A stretch of 64,000 bases of DNA from Actinomadura sp. NAK00032 (GCF_013364275.1 NZ_CP054932.1:3410001-3474000), one strand, 5' to 3'; positions 26,576 to 36,663 are shown, counted from the first letter of the stretch. A program made the numbers and translations. The notes: a model not told the origin generated them from the letters alone.

Positions 26576-27436
26576 ATGAGAGTCCCGCACGCCGACGCCC
26601 TGGCCCGCGCCGAACGGTTCCTGCTGCTCAACGGCCGCCTCATCGACCGCCACCGGTTCGCGCTCCACTTCCGGGGCGGCCCCGCCGCCCCCGTCGTCGC
26701 CGCGCTCCGGGCCTACGAGAACCCCGACGGCGGCTACGGCCACGCCCTCGAACCCGACCTGCGCGGGGCCGGCAGCCAGCCCGTCCCCGCCCAGCACGCC
26801 CTCCAGTTCCTGCACGAGGCCGGCGCCGACCGCGATCCCGCCGTCGACCGCGTGGCCGGCTACCTCGCCTCCATCAGCCGGGACGGCGGGGGAGTGCCGT
26901 TCGTGCTGCCGACCGTCCGCGACGCGCCGCACGGCCCCTGGTGGCAGACCCCCGACGACCCGCCCGCGAGCATCAACCCCACCGCCACCCTCGCCGGGAT
27001 GCTCCACCGTGCCGGATCCGCCCACCCCTGGCTCGCCCAGGCCACCGCCTTCTGCTGGCGCCACCTGGACGGCCTCGACGCCGAACCGGGGCCCTACGAC
27101 GTCCTGGCGATCCTGACGTTCCTCGACCACGTCCCCGACCGCGACCGCGCCGAGGCCGCCTTCGGCCGCGTCCGGGACGCCCTCGCCGCCGCCGCGCACA
27201 GCGACCACCACGACGTGCTCGACTTCGCGCCGGCCCCGGGCGGCCACGGGAGCCGCCTCTACCCCGAGGACGTCATCGACGCGCGGCTCGACGCCCTCAT
27301 CGACGACCAGGACGACGACGGCGGCTGGGACATCGCCTTCCCCAGCTGGACCCCCGTCACCCGGCCCGAGTGGCGCGGCTTCGTCACCGTCGAGCGGATC
27401 CTGACGCTGCGCGCCTACGGCCGGCTCAAGCCCTGA
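26576..27436 (+). CDS. Prenyltransferase/squalene-cyclase-like alpha-toroid protein
   Basis: This 286-residue protein has repeated helical motifs of the alpha/alpha-toroid type (AYENPDGGYGHALEPDLR, DDQDDDGGWDIAFPSW) seen in terpene cyclases and protein prenyltransferases. A DxDD cyclase motif is not evident; the acidic DDQDDDGG is at a QW-like position. The leaderless ATG at 26576 is supported by TAGGGT. Its stop is one base from the stop of the convergent AraC gene. The family is common in actinobacteria as an uncharacterised hypothetical protein; enzymatic activity is unproven. Confidence 0.7.
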   Translation: MRVPHADALARAERFLLLNGRLIDRHRFALHFRGGPAAPVVAALRAYENPDGGYGHALEPDLRGAGSQPVPAQHALQFLHEAGADRDPAVDRVAGYLASISRDGGGVPFVLPTVRDAPHGPWWQTPDDPPASINPTATLAGMLHRAGSAHPWLAQATAFCWRHLDGLDAEPGPYDVLAILTFLDHVPDRDRAEAAFGRVRDALAAAAHSDHHDVLDFAPAPGGHGSRLYPEDVIDARLDALIDDQDDDGGWDIAFPSWTPVTRPEWRGFVTVERILTLRAYGRLKP

Positions 27437-27437
27437 C

Positions 27438-28190
27438 TCACAGCAGGTTCCCGACGGGCTCGCCGGCCAGGTCCCGCACCTCGTGCGCGAAATGGGCCTG
27501 GTCGGCGTAGCCCGCCGCGTACGCCACCTCCGCCAGCGCCCCGCCGGCCCGCGCCAGCCGCAGCGCCCGCTGGAACCGCAGCACCCGCTGCAGCGTCTTC
27601 GGCCCGTACCCGAACGCCGCCAGCGAACGGCGCCGCAGCTGGCGCTCGCCGATGCCGAGGCCGTCCGCCACGTCCCGCACCCGGCCGCGGGCCACCCCCG
27701 CCACCACCGCCGGGACGAGCGGATCGGGCGGGCCCAGCCGCTCCCGCACCGCCGCGACCAGCGCCGCGCGCCGGTCGCCCGCCGCCGCGACGTCCGCGGC
27801 CAGCCGGTCGGCCTGCGCGCCCCACAGCTCCCGCAGCGGGACGCGCGCGTCCCGGACCGCGTCCGCCGGGACGCCCAGCACCGGCGGCGCCGTCCCCGGC
27901 CGGAACCGCACCGCCACCACCGCATCGCCCGGCCGCATCGCCGCGGGGAGCGGCCCGGTGTCCGGGCCCGCCACGAGGATCCCGTCCCGCGACCACATGA
28001 GGTCGACGCAGCCGTCCGGCACCACGCGCTGCACGAACGGCTCCGCGTCCGCCGGCAGCGCCGCCGTCCACGCGCAGGCCAGCCCCGGCGCCGGGTACTC
28101 GCGATAGGTCCGCTGGCGGCCGCTCGGCCGAGCGGAGCCCGTCGCTTGATTGGCGGTGGGTGGGGGCGGTTGGCGGACGGTGGGGCTCAT
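27438..28190 (-). CDS. AraC-family transcriptional regulator
   Basis: This 250-residue protein has an N-terminal ligand-type domain (about 30-130: YREYPAPGLACAW, VVPDGCVDLMWSRDG) and a C-terminal AraC domain (about 145-245) with VRDVADGLGIGERQLRRR and AEVAYAAGYADQAHFAHE. The N-terminal pattern matches the DUF6597 type of AraC regulators. GGAGGG directly abuts the ATG, so the true start may be slightly downstream. It diverges from the DJ-1/PfpI gene, its most likely target. Confidence 0.88.
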   Translation of the reverse strand: MSPTVRQPPPPTANQATGSARPSGRQRTYREYPAPGLACAWTAALPADAEPFVQRVVPDGCVDLMWSRDGILVAGPDTGPLPAAMRPGDAVVAVRFRPGTAPPVLGVPADAVRDARVPLRELWGAQADRLAADVAAAGDRRAALVAAVRERLGPPDPLVPAVVAGVARGRVRDVADGLGIGERQLRRRSLAAFGYGPKTLQRVLRFQRALRLARAGGALAEVAYAAGYADQAHFAHEVRDLAGEPVGNLL

Positions 28191-28255
28191 CCCTCCTGCA
28201 TACCACCGGTCCCTTCGGGCAAGGGCCAGGGAAACCCGCCAAATCAGGAGAAACC

Positions 28256-28810
28256 ATGTCGAACGATCTTCAGGGCACCTCCGTCGCCTTCCTCTGCGCC
28301 CCCGAGGGCACCGAGCAGGTCGAGCTGACCGAGCCTTGGACGGCCGTGGAGCAGGCCGGCGGCACCCCGCGCCTGGTCTCCACCCAGTCCGGCCGCCTGC
28401 AGGCGTTCAACCACCTGGACAAGGGCGACACCTTCCCCGTCGACACCACCGTCGACGTCTCCGACCACACCGAGTTCGACGCGCTGGTGCTGCCGGGCGG
28501 CGTCGCCAACCCCGACTTCCTGCGCACCGACCCCGACGCCGTCGCGTTCGCCAGGTCCTTCTTCGACGCCGGCAAGCCCGTCGCCGTCATCTGCCACGGG
28601 CCGTGGACGCTCGTGGAGGCGGACGTCGTGCGGGGCCGCACCATGACGTCCTGGCCCAGTCTCCAGACCGATCTGCGCAACGCGGGCGCGGACTGGGTGG
28701 ACGAGGAGGTACAGATCTGCGAGGACGGGCCCAACACCCTCGTTAGCAGCCGCAAGCCCGACGACCTCAAGGCGTTCTGCCAGGCCGCCGTCGAGGCGTT
28801 CAAACGCTGA
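28256..28810 (+). CDS. DJ-1/PfpI family protein (YhbO-like)
   Basis: This 184-residue protein belongs to the type 1 glutamine amidotransferase-like DJ-1/PfpI group. The nucleophile elbow is VAVICHGPWTL (Cys followed by His). The acidic residue near PEGTEQVELTEPW and the aromatic Trp after Pro match the subgroup with protease or deglycase/glyoxalase activity reports. AGGAG lies five bases before the ATG. It is divergent from the AraC regulator and probably stress-inducible; that role is inferred from family and context. Confidence 0.92.
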   Translation: MSNDLQGTSVAFLCAPEGTEQVELTEPWTAVEQAGGTPRLVSTQSGRLQAFNHLDKGDTFPVDTTVDVSDHTEFDALVLPGGVANPDFLRTDPDAVAFARSFFDAGKPVAVICHGPWTLVEADVVRGRTMTSWPSLQTDLRNAGADWVDEEVQICEDGPNTLVSSRKPDDLKAFCQAAVEAFKR

Positions 28811-28823
28811 CCGGGGCCACATG

Positions 28824-28848
28824 TGGTCTAGACCTCTGACCTAGACCA
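28824..28848 (+). promoter_or_regulatory. Tandem DasR-like operators (dre) upstream of pyk
   Basis: TGGTCTAGACCT (28824-28835) matches the DasR core TGGTCTAGACCA at 11 of 12 positions. TGACCTAGACCA (28837-28848) matches at 10 of 12. They lie about 60-85 bases upstream of the pyk -10 box and just after the DJ-1/PfpI stop. Confidence 0.6.
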
Positions 28849-28907
28849 ATCGGTGAACCGCGGGCGACCATATCCTGCGCGAATATCCGTACCGGCAAGT
28901 AACTAAG

Positions 28908-28913
28908 TACGGT
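28908..28913 (+). promoter_or_regulatory. -10 box TACGGT of pyk, leaderless start
   Basis: Ends seven bases before the GTG at 28921, favouring that codon over the GTG at 28915. Confidence 0.55.
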
Positions 28914-28920
28914 TGTGCAC

Positions 28921-30351
28921 GTGACCCGTCGAGCGAAGATTGTCAGCACCATCGGTCCCGCCTGCTCCAGCACCGAGCAGATCAACGCCCTCGTCGAGGC
29001 CGGTATCGACGTCGCGCGCCTCAACATGAGCCACGGCGACCACGCCGTCCACGAGGAGGTCTACCACCGGATCCGGGCGGCGGCCGACGCCACCGGCCGC
29101 GGCGTCGGCATCCTGGCGGACCTGCAGGGCCCGAAGATCCGGATCGGGCGCTTCCCCGACGGGCCGGTACGGCTCACCCTCGGCGACGAGTTCACCATCA
29201 CCACCGACGACGTCCCCGGCACCCGCCGCGAGGTGTCCACCACCTACCAGGGCCTGCCGGGCGACGTCAGCCCCGGCGACAGCGTCCTCATCGACGACGG
29301 CCGCGTCGCCCTCAAGGTCGTCGACGTCGACGGCACCCGCGTCCGCACCACCGTCACCGTCGGCGGCATGGTCTCCGACAACAAGGGCCTCAACCTGCCC
29401 GGCGTCCCGGTCAGCGTCCCCGCCCTCACCGACAAGGACGAGACCGACCTGCGCTGGGCCCTGCGCCTCGGCGTCGACCTCGTCGCCCTGTCCTTCGTGC
29501 GGACCCCGGCCGACGCCGACATCTGCTACCAGATCATGGAGGAGGAGGGCGTCCGCGTCCCCCTCATCGGCAAGATCGAGAAGCCGCAGGCCGTCGAGCG
29601 CCTCCCCGAGATCGTCGCCGCCTTCGACGGCATCATGGTCGCCCGCGGCGACCTCGGCGTCGAGCTCCCGCTGGAGCAGGTCCCGATCGTGCAGAAGCGC
29701 GCCATCGAGCTGTGCCGCGAGAAGGCCCGCCCGGTCATCGTCGCCACCCAGATGCTCGAGTCCATGATCTCCGCGCCGCGCCCCACCCGCGCCGAGACCT
29801 CCGACGTCGCCAACGCGGTCTTCGAGGGCGCCGACGCCGTCATGCTGTCCGGCGAGACCAGCGTCGGCCAGTACCCCATCGAGTCCGTCCTGACGATGAG
29901 CCGCATCGTGCAGACCGCCGAGCAGGCCGCCCTGCACGCCACCCACACCCTGGAGCGCATGCCCGAGACCGTCGGCGGCGCCATCGCCCGCGCCGCCGCC
30001 GAGGTCGGCGCCATCGTCGGCGCCGAGGCCCTCGCCGCGTTCACGATGTCCGGCGAGACGGCCCGCCGCCTGTCCCGCTACCGCTCGCCGATCCCGCTGC
30101 TGGCCTTCACCTCGGTCCCCGCCGTCCGCGGCCGGCTCGCGCACGTCTGGGGCGTCGAGACGTTCATCGTCCCGCAGGTCGACCACACCGACGCCATGTT
30201 CGGCCAGGTGGAGCAGGCCCTCCTCGAACTGGGCCGCTGCCAGAAGGGCGACAAGGTCGTCGTCGTGGCCGGGTCGCCCCCGGGCACCCCCGGCTCCACC
30301 AACGCCCTCCGCGTCCACACCCTGGGCGACGCCATCGCCGTCCAGCACTGA
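28921..30351 (+). CDS. pyk: Pyruvate kinase
   Basis: This 476-residue enzyme converts phosphoenolpyruvate and ADP to pyruvate and ATP. Landmarks are RRAKIVSTIGPAC, LNMSHG, the catalytic-lysine segment IGKIEKPQAV, MVARGDLGVELP, and the C-terminal regulatory domain up to GDAIAVQH. Start GTG 28921 fits a leaderless transcript. A DasR-like tandem site lies upstream. A perfect 14-bp hairpin terminates it. In Streptomyces too, pyk is followed by the ANTAR regulator found here at 30712. Confidence 0.97.
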   Translation: MTRRAKIVSTIGPACSSTEQINALVEAGIDVARLNMSHGDHAVHEEVYHRIRAAADATGRGVGILADLQGPKIRIGRFPDGPVRLTLGDEFTITTDDVPGTRREVSTTYQGLPGDVSPGDSVLIDDGRVALKVVDVDGTRVRTTVTVGGMVSDNKGLNLPGVPVSVPALTDKDETDLRWALRLGVDLVALSFVRTPADADICYQIMEEEGVRVPLIGKIEKPQAVERLPEIVAAFDGIMVARGDLGVELPLEQVPIVQKRAIELCREKARPVIVATQMLESMISAPRPTRAETSDVANAVFEGADAVMLSGETSVGQYPIESVLTMSRIVQTAEQAALHATHTLERMPETVGGAIARAAAEVGAIVGAEALAAFTMSGETARRLSRYRSPIPLLAFTSVPAVRGRLAHVWGVETFIVPQVDHTDAMFGQVEQALLELGRCQKGDKVVVVAGSPPGTPGSTNALRVHTLGDAIAVQH

Positions 30352-30383
30352 GCGACCCGCCCGGCACAGAGCCAACCGCCCCG

Positions 30384-30421
30384 CCGGGCACCGCGCGACC
30401 CGCACCCCGCGCGGTGCCCGG
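30384..30421 (+). terminator. Perfect 14-bp hairpin after pyk
   Basis: CCGGGCACCGCGCG (30384-30397) pairs with CGCGCGGTGCCCGG (30408-30421), with a ten-base loop. Confidence 0.8.
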
Positions 30422-30497
30422 CCCTCCGATCACCACCCGATCTCATTTCCACGACGCTCCGGCCAACCACCCACCCCCGGCCCGGCCCCGGCGGACG

Positions 30498-30526
30498 AAA
30501 AAACCGCCGTCCGGCCGGACGGCGGT
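30498..30526 (-). terminator. Rho-independent terminator of the tRNA gene
   Basis: A 24-base perfect palindrome (30503-30526) followed, on the minus strand, by a run of six U. It starts 10 bases beyond the 3' end of the tRNA. Confidence 0.9.
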
Positions 30527-30536
30527 TCGTCAGCGG

Positions 30537-30609
30537 TGCCCCGAGTGGGATTCGAACCCACACTTGATGTGGTTTGAGCACATTGCCTCTGCCATTGGGC
30601 TATCGGGGC
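30537..30609 (-). tRNA. tRNA with CAA anticodon (tRNA-Leu, reads UUG)
   Basis: Read on the minus strand, 73 bases fold fully: acceptor GCCCCGA/TCGGGGC, D arm with GG in the loop, anticodon stem ATGTG/CACAT around CTCAAAC (anticodon CAA), T arm GTGGG-TTCGAAT-CCCAC, and discriminator A73. CCA is not encoded. The variable loop is only five bases (CAAGT), whereas most bacterial leucine tRNAs carry a long variable arm. It is transcribed opposite to pyk and pdtaR, with its own U-tract terminator. Confidence 0.92.
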
Positions 30610-30698
30610 ATTTATCCGGATAATCCGGACAGTTGGGCGGCGTAGGGAACGGGGCGCGCCAGGGGAACCCTCGCGGGGACCAGGGTAGCGGGTTTCGG

Positions 30699-30704
30699 TA
30701 GGCT
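30699..30704 (+). promoter_or_regulatory. -10 box TAGGCT of pdtaR, leaderless start
   Basis: Ends seven bases before the GTG at 30712. Confidence 0.5.
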
Positions 30705-30711
30705 CGTGCGC

Positions 30712-31314
30712 GTGGAGAGCGCTCGGCGAGTTGTGATCGCGGAAGATGAGGCCCTGATCCGGCTGGACCTGAAGGAGATGCTTCAGGAGGACGGCTACGA
30801 GGTCGTCGGAGAGGCGGGGGACGGCGAGGCCGCCGTGCGGCTGGCCGGCGAGCTCAAGCCCGATCTGGTCATCCTGGACGTGAAGATGCCGGTGCTGGAC
30901 GGGATCTCGGCGGCCGAGCGGATCTCCGCGGACCGGATCGCGCCGGTGGTGATCCTCACCGCGTTCTCCCAGCGCGAGCTCGTCCAGCGGGCGACCGACG
31001 CCGGGGCGATGGCCTACCTCGTCAAGCCGTTCTCCAAGACCGACCTCGCGCCGGCGATCGAGATGGCGGTGAGCCGCTACACCGAGCTGCGGGCGCTGGA
31101 GGCCGAGGTCGCGGGGCTGCAGGAGCGGCTGGAGACGCGCAAGGTGGTCGACCGCGCGAAGGGGCTGCTGCAGCAGGCGCACGGGTGGTCCGAGCCGGAG
31201 GCGTTCCGCTGGATCCAGAAGACCTCGATGGACCGCCGGCTCACGATGCGGGCCGTCGCGGAGGCGGTCGTCGCGGGCGCGTCCGGCGCGCGGGACGAGT
31301 CCGCCGCCGAGTGA
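30712..31314 (+). CDS. pdtaR: ANTAR-domain response regulator (PdtaR-like)
   Basis: This 200-residue protein has an intact receiver (acidic pair in VIAEDE, phosphoacceptor Asp56 in VILDVKMP, Lys105 in LVKPF) and a C-terminal ANTAR domain (about 132-190) including DRAKGLLQQAHGWSEPEAF. ANTAR domains bind paired RNA hairpins and antiterminate transcription when phosphorylated. The position after pyk matches Streptomyces and Mycobacterium pdtaR. The kinase (PdtaS) is not in this window. GTG 30712 was chosen from the -10 spacing; GTG 30706 is the alternative. Confidence 0.93.
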   Translation: MESARRVVIAEDEALIRLDLKEMLQEDGYEVVGEAGDGEAAVRLAGELKPDLVILDVKMPVLDGISAAERISADRIAPVVILTAFSQRELVQRATDAGAMAYLVKPFSKTDLAPAIEMAVSRYTELRALEAEVAGLQERLETRKVVDRAKGLLQQAHGWSEPEAFRWIQKTSMDRRLTMRAVAEAVVAGASGARDESAAE

Positions 31315-31353
31315 CCCGCCGTCACCGGCGGTCGGCGCGTTGTCAAGGTCCAA

Positions 31354-31450
31354 CCAGAGGCTCTGGACTGGCCCATCGTCGTCACTCTCTGTAATCATCC
31401 CAGGCAATTGCGGGTATCGGATGGGCACAGGGGAGTAACGACTGAGTAAC
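31354..31450 (+). promoter_or_regulatory. Operator-like elements upstream of livJ
   Basis: CCAGAG-G-CTCTGG (31354-31366) is a 13-base palindrome. GAGTAAC is repeated at 31433-31439 and 31444-31450, one helical turn apart. Both lie in the 286-base gap before livJ, which otherwise holds no gene. Confidence 0.35.
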
Positions 31451-31600
31451 CCTTCGATCCGGGGGGCCTGTTTCGGGGTGGCTCGACGGTGTACGACATA
31501 GCTGGTCCCTGACTGACCGTTTTCCTTTGCCAAGGGTTCGGCGTCGGGGCATGACTCGTACCCGATCCCCTCCCGGATCCGGATGGAAAGGTTGGGCACC

Positions 31601-32776
31601 TTGCGGCGCAACAAGATGAGGATCACCGGCGCGGTGGCGGTGAGCGCGGCGCTCGCGCTCAGCGCCGTGGCCTGCGGTGACGACGGCGGCGACTCGGGTG
31701 GCAGTGGCAACGAGGTCACGATCGGCTTCATGGGCGACCTGACCGGCGAGAACTCGGGCCTGGTGATCCCGCCCAAGCAGGGCGCGCAGCTGGCCATCGA
31801 GCAGTACAACGCCACGAACCCCAAGGTCAAGATCAAGCTCAAGACCTATGACAGCCAGGGCAAGCCGGAGCAGGCGACCTCGCTGGCCCTCGGCGCCGTC
31901 AAGAACGACAAGATCGCCGGCTTGATCGGCCCCGCGTTCTCCGGTGAGTCGCAGAGCGTCGGCCCGATCCTGGAAGAGGCCAAGATCCCGAGCGTGTCCC
32001 CGTCGGCGACGGGCATCACGCTGGCGGAGAAGGGCTGGAAGTTCTGGCACCGCGTGGTGGCCGACGACGCGGCGCAGAGCGCCGGCGTCGGCAACTTCGT
32101 GATGAACTCGGTGAAGGCCAAGAAGGTCTTCCTGGTGTCGGACAACCAGGACTACGGCAAGGGCCTCGCGGACGCCATCGAGAAGGCCGTGAAGGCCAAG
32201 GGCGCCCAGACCCAGAGCGACGCGGTCGACGACAAGGGCACCGACTACTCCTCCACGGTCAACAAGATCAACCAGTTCAAGCCCGACGTGGTGTACTTCG
32301 GCGGCTACTACGCGGTCGCCGGCCGGCTGTTCAAGCAGCTGCGCGAGGGCGGCTACACCGGCAAGATGATGTCGGGCGACGGCTCGCTCGCCACCGGCCT
32401 GATCGAGGGCACCGGGCAGAAGAACGCCCAGGGCACGCTGATCAGCTGCGGCTGCCTCATCGACCCGACCGGCAAGACCAACCCGAAGGCCAAGAAGTTC
32501 GCCGACGACTACAAGGCGAAGTTCGGCTCGGACGTCGCGATCTACTCGACCGAGGGCTTCGACGCCGCGACCGCGTTCGTCGAGGCGGTCAAGGCCGGCA
32601 AGACCAAGCCCGAGGAGATCAACGACTTCCTCAAGACCCTGGACATCCAGGGCGTCGGCAAGCCGATCAAGTTCGCGGAGAACGGCGAGCTCGCCACCGA
32701 GGACATCTTCATCTACGAGGTGAAGGACAACCAGCTGCCGCTGCTCGGCAACAGCAACGAAGCGAAGGTCTCGTAG
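31601..32776 (+). CDS. livJ: Branched-chain amino-acid ABC transporter, substrate-binding lipoprotein
   Basis: This 391-residue protein has a lipoprotein signal peptide (MRRNKMRITG then LALSAVAC) with lipobox cysteine at residue 25, followed by a periplasmic-binding-protein type I fold (ligand-binding receptor family; IGFMGDLTGENSGL, LIGPAFSGESQSV). It would be anchored outside the membrane by Lgt. Start TTG 31601 is chosen for the upstream GGAAAGG; ATG 31583 and ATG 31616 are alternatives. It is the first gene of livJHMGF, separated from livH by an attenuator-like hairpin that would give excess binding protein. Confidence 0.94.
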   Translation: MRRNKMRITGAVAVSAALALSAVACGDDGGDSGGSGNEVTIGFMGDLTGENSGLVIPPKQGAQLAIEQYNATNPKVKIKLKTYDSQGKPEQATSLALGAVKNDKIAGLIGPAFSGESQSVGPILEEAKIPSVSPSATGITLAEKGWKFWHRVVADDAAQSAGVGNFVMNSVKAKKVFLVSDNQDYGKGLADAIEKAVKAKGAQTQSDAVDDKGTDYSSTVNKINQFKPDVVYFGGYYAVAGRLFKQLREGGYTGKMMSGDGSLATGLIEGTGQKNAQGTLISCGCLIDPTGKTNPKAKKFADDYKAKFGSDVAIYSTEGFDAATAFVEAVKAGKTKPEEINDFLKTLDIQGVGKPIKFAENGELATEDIFIYEVKDNQLPLLGNSNEAKVS

Positions 32777-32815
32777 GCGTCACCCACGCCTCCGACGAGA
32801 TCTCCTGACGGCGCG

Positions 32816-32850
32816 GGAGCGGGAGCGCTACAGCGCTCCCGCTCCTTCTC
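32816..32850 (+). terminator. Attenuator-like hairpin between livJ and livH
   Basis: GGAGCGGGAGCGC (32816-32828) pairs with GCGCTCCCGCTCC (32833-32845) around TACA, followed by TTCTC. Partial read-through would set livJ above livHMGF. Confidence 0.8.
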
Positions 32851-32867
32851 GACTAAGGCGACCAAAG

Positions 32868-33829
32868 GTGCTCGACGACTTCATCAATCAATTCTGGCCG
32901 TCGACCATCGACGGCTTGGCGCTCGGCGCGATCTACGCGCTGCTGGCGCTGGGCTACACGATGGTCTACGGCGTGCTGAGGCTGATCAACTTCGCACACG
33001 CCGACATCTTCATGGTCGGCACGTTCGCGGCCCTGTGGACGGTGCGCTCGCTGGGCGTCGGCACCGTGGGGGGCTTCGCGCTGGTGGGGGTGGTGGCGCT
33101 CACCGCGGTGGTGGCCGGCGCGGTCACCGCGGGCAGCGCCATGCTCCTGGAGGTGACGGCGTACCGGCCGCTCCGAAAAAGGGGGGCGTCCCGGCTGGCC
33201 GCGCTCATCTCGGCCATCGGTGCGTCGATCTTCATCCAGCAGCTGTTCGCGACGGTGGTCGTGCACCGGGTGTTCGGAACCTCGAAGGAGGGCGGCAAGC
33301 TCCCCGTCGACGAGCACTACAAGAAGCTCACCGACGTGGTGGACTTCGGCCCCATCCAGATCAGCAACGACAAGCTCATCATCTTCGTCGGCGCGGTGCT
33401 GATGATGGTCGCGCTCGACCAGTTCGTGAACCGGACGAAGCTCGGCCGGGGCATCCGCTCGACGGCGCAGGACCCGGAGACGGCCGTGCTGATGGGCGTC
33501 AACATCGACCGCGTCGTGTCGGTGACGTTCGTGGTCGGCGGCGTCATGGCGGGCGTCGCGGCGGCGCTGTACTTCCTGCGCTTCGAGCAGACGAACTACT
33601 TCGTCGGGTTCCTGCTCGGCATCAAGGCGTTCACGGCGGCGGTCCTCGGCGGGATCGGCAACATCCGCGGCGCGCTCGCGGGCGGGTTCGTCCTCGGGCT
33701 GCTCGAGATGTACGGGTCGAGCCTGTTCGGTTCGCAGTGGCGGGACGTGGTCGCGTTCACCGTGCTGATCCTGGTCCTGATGTTCCGTCCCACCGGCATC
33801 CTCGGTGAGTCCCTCCAGCAGGCGCGCGC

Positions 33830-33833
<4 letters not shown>
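32868..33833 (+). CDS. livH: Branched-chain amino-acid ABC transporter permease LivH
   Basis: This 321-residue inner-membrane permease has about eight helices. Typical sequence is GLALGAIYALLALGYTMVYG near the N-terminus and the EAA-like loop with GIRSTAQDPETAVLMGVN, which contacts the ATPases. A polar insertion (about 132-160, KEGGKLPVDEHYKK) sits in an extracytoplasmic loop. GTG start. It overlaps livM by four bases. Confidence 0.95.
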
Positions 33834-34980
<1,147 letters not shown>

Positions 34981-34984
<4 letters not shown>

Positions 34985-35772
34985 GCGGGACGGACGAGCG
35001 CAGGCCGGTTCTGGAGCTGCGCGACGTCGTGATGCGGTTCGGCGGCGTCGTGGCGCTGAACAAGGTGGAGATCACCATCCGCGAGGGCGAGATCTTCGCG
35101 CTGATCGGCCCGAACGGCGCGGGCAAGACGACGGTGTTCAACGTGACCACCGGCGTCTACCGGCCCACCGAGGGCTCGGTGGTGTTCGACGGCAAGCGGA
35201 TCGACGGCAAGAAGCGCTACGTCGTGACGAAGCTCGGCGTCGCCCGGACGTTCCAGAACGTGCGGCTGTTCCACAACATGACCGCGCTGGAGAACGTCCT
35301 GGTGGGCACGGACGCCCACCACCGGACGGGGCTCGCCGGCGCGGCGCTCGGGCTGCCGTGGTTCCACCGCGAGGAGCGGCAGGGCCGCGAGCGGGCCCGC
35401 GAGCTGCTGGAGCTGGTGGGGATCACGCACCGGGCCGAGGAGGCCGCGAAGAACCTGCCGTACGGCGACCAGCGCCGGCTGGAGATCGCGCGGGCGCTGG
35501 GCACGAACCCGAAGCTGCTGCTGCTGGACGAGCCGGCGGCGGGCATGAACCCGGCGGAGAAGGTCGCGCTGCAGGACCTGATCCGCAAGATCCGCGACAC
35601 CGGGGTGACGGTCATGCTCATCGAGCACGACATGAGCCTGGTGATGGGGATCAGCGACCGGGTCGCGGTGCTGGACTTCGGGCAGAAGATCGCCGACGGC
35701 CTGCCGGCCGACGTGCAGAACGACCCGCGGGTGATCGAGGCGTATCTGGGGGCTCCGGCCGATGCTTCTTGA
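34981..35772 (+). CDS. livG: Branched-chain amino-acid ABC transporter ATPase LivG
   Basis: This 263-residue ATPase has Walker A GPNGAGKT, the signature YGDQRR in place of LSGGQ (usual for LivG), Walker B LLLLDEPAAGMNP and the family-specific LFHNMTALENVLVG and WFHREE segments. Cytoplasmic, coupled to LivHM. The GTG start overlaps the livM stop; its end overlaps livF by 11 bases. Confidence 0.96.
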
Positions 35773-36562
35773 GATCGAGGACATCCACGTCCACTACGGA
35801 AAGATCGCGGCGCTCAAGGGCATCTCGGCGTCCGTCGACGAGGGCGAGATCGTCACGCTGATCGGCGCGAACGGCGCCGGGAAGACGACCACCCTGAAGA
35901 CGGTCTCCGGGCTGCGGAACCTGACGTCCGGGGCGATCCGCTTCGACGGCCGGGACATCAGCCGGATGCCCGGGCACAAGCGGGTGTCGGCCGGGATCGG
36001 GCAGGCGCCGGAGGGACGCGGGATCTTCCCCGGGATGACCGTGGAGGAGAACCTCCTGATGGGCGCCTACGCCCGCAGGGACGACTCGTCCAAGGAGCTG
36101 GCCGAGGCCTACGAGCTGTTCCCGCGGCTCGCCGAGCGCAGGACGCAGGCGGGCGGCACGATGTCCGGCGGCGAGCAGCAGATGCTCGCGATCGGGCGGG
36201 CGCTGATGGCCAAGCCGAAGGTGCTGCTGCTGGACGAGCCGTCCATGGGCCTCGCGCCGATGCTGGTGCAGCAGATCTTCTCGATCATCGAGGAGATCAA
36301 CCGGCGCGGCACGACGGTGCTGCTGGTGGAGCAGAACGCCCAGCAGGCGCTGCAGATCGCGCATCGCGCGTACGTCCTGGAGACGGGCCGGGTGGTGAAG
36401 TCGGCGCCGGCCGCCGAGCTGCTGGACGACCCGCAGGTCCGGGCCGCCTACCTCGGCGCGGGCGAGGCGATCTCGGCGGACGCGGTCAAGGCCGAGCCCG
36501 CCGGGAACGGCGAGGCCGCGGGGAGCGGCGAGAACGACGGGAGCGGCGAGGAGCCGGGCTAG
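35762..36562 (+). CDS. livF: Branched-chain amino-acid ABC transporter ATPase LivF
   Basis: This 266-residue ATPase has Walker A GANGAGKT, signature MSGGEQQ and Walker B LLLLDEPSMGLAP, all typical of LivF. The last 35 residues are a low-complexity tail (repeated GNGEAAGSGEN-like units) not needed for the fold. It is the last gene of the liv operon, which ends at a 17-bp perfect hairpin. Confidence 0.96.
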   Translation: MLLEIEDIHVHYGKIAALKGISASVDEGEIVTLIGANGAGKTTTLKTVSGLRNLTSGAIRFDGRDISRMPGHKRVSAGIGQAPEGRGIFPGMTVEENLLMGAYARRDDSSKELAEAYELFPRLAERRTQAGGTMSGGEQQMLAIGRALMAKPKVLLLDEPSMGLAPMLVQQIFSIIEEINRRGTTVLLVEQNAQQALQIAHRAYVLETGRVVKSAPAAELLDDPQVRAAYLGAGEAISADAVKAEPAGNGEAAGSGENDGSGEEPG

Positions 36563-36581
36563 CGGGCCTCCGCCGCGTCGC

Positions 36582-36621
36582 GCGCCCGCCGGGCCCGGTC
36601 TCTTCCGGGCCCGGCGGGCGC
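36582..36621 (+). terminator. Perfect 17-bp hairpin after the liv operon
   Basis: Positions 36582-36598 and 36605-36621 are exact reverse complements around TCTCTT. Confidence 0.85.
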
Positions 36622-36663
36622 CGCCGTATCCAGGGGAGCGCCGTGTTCAGGGGAGTGCGGTGT

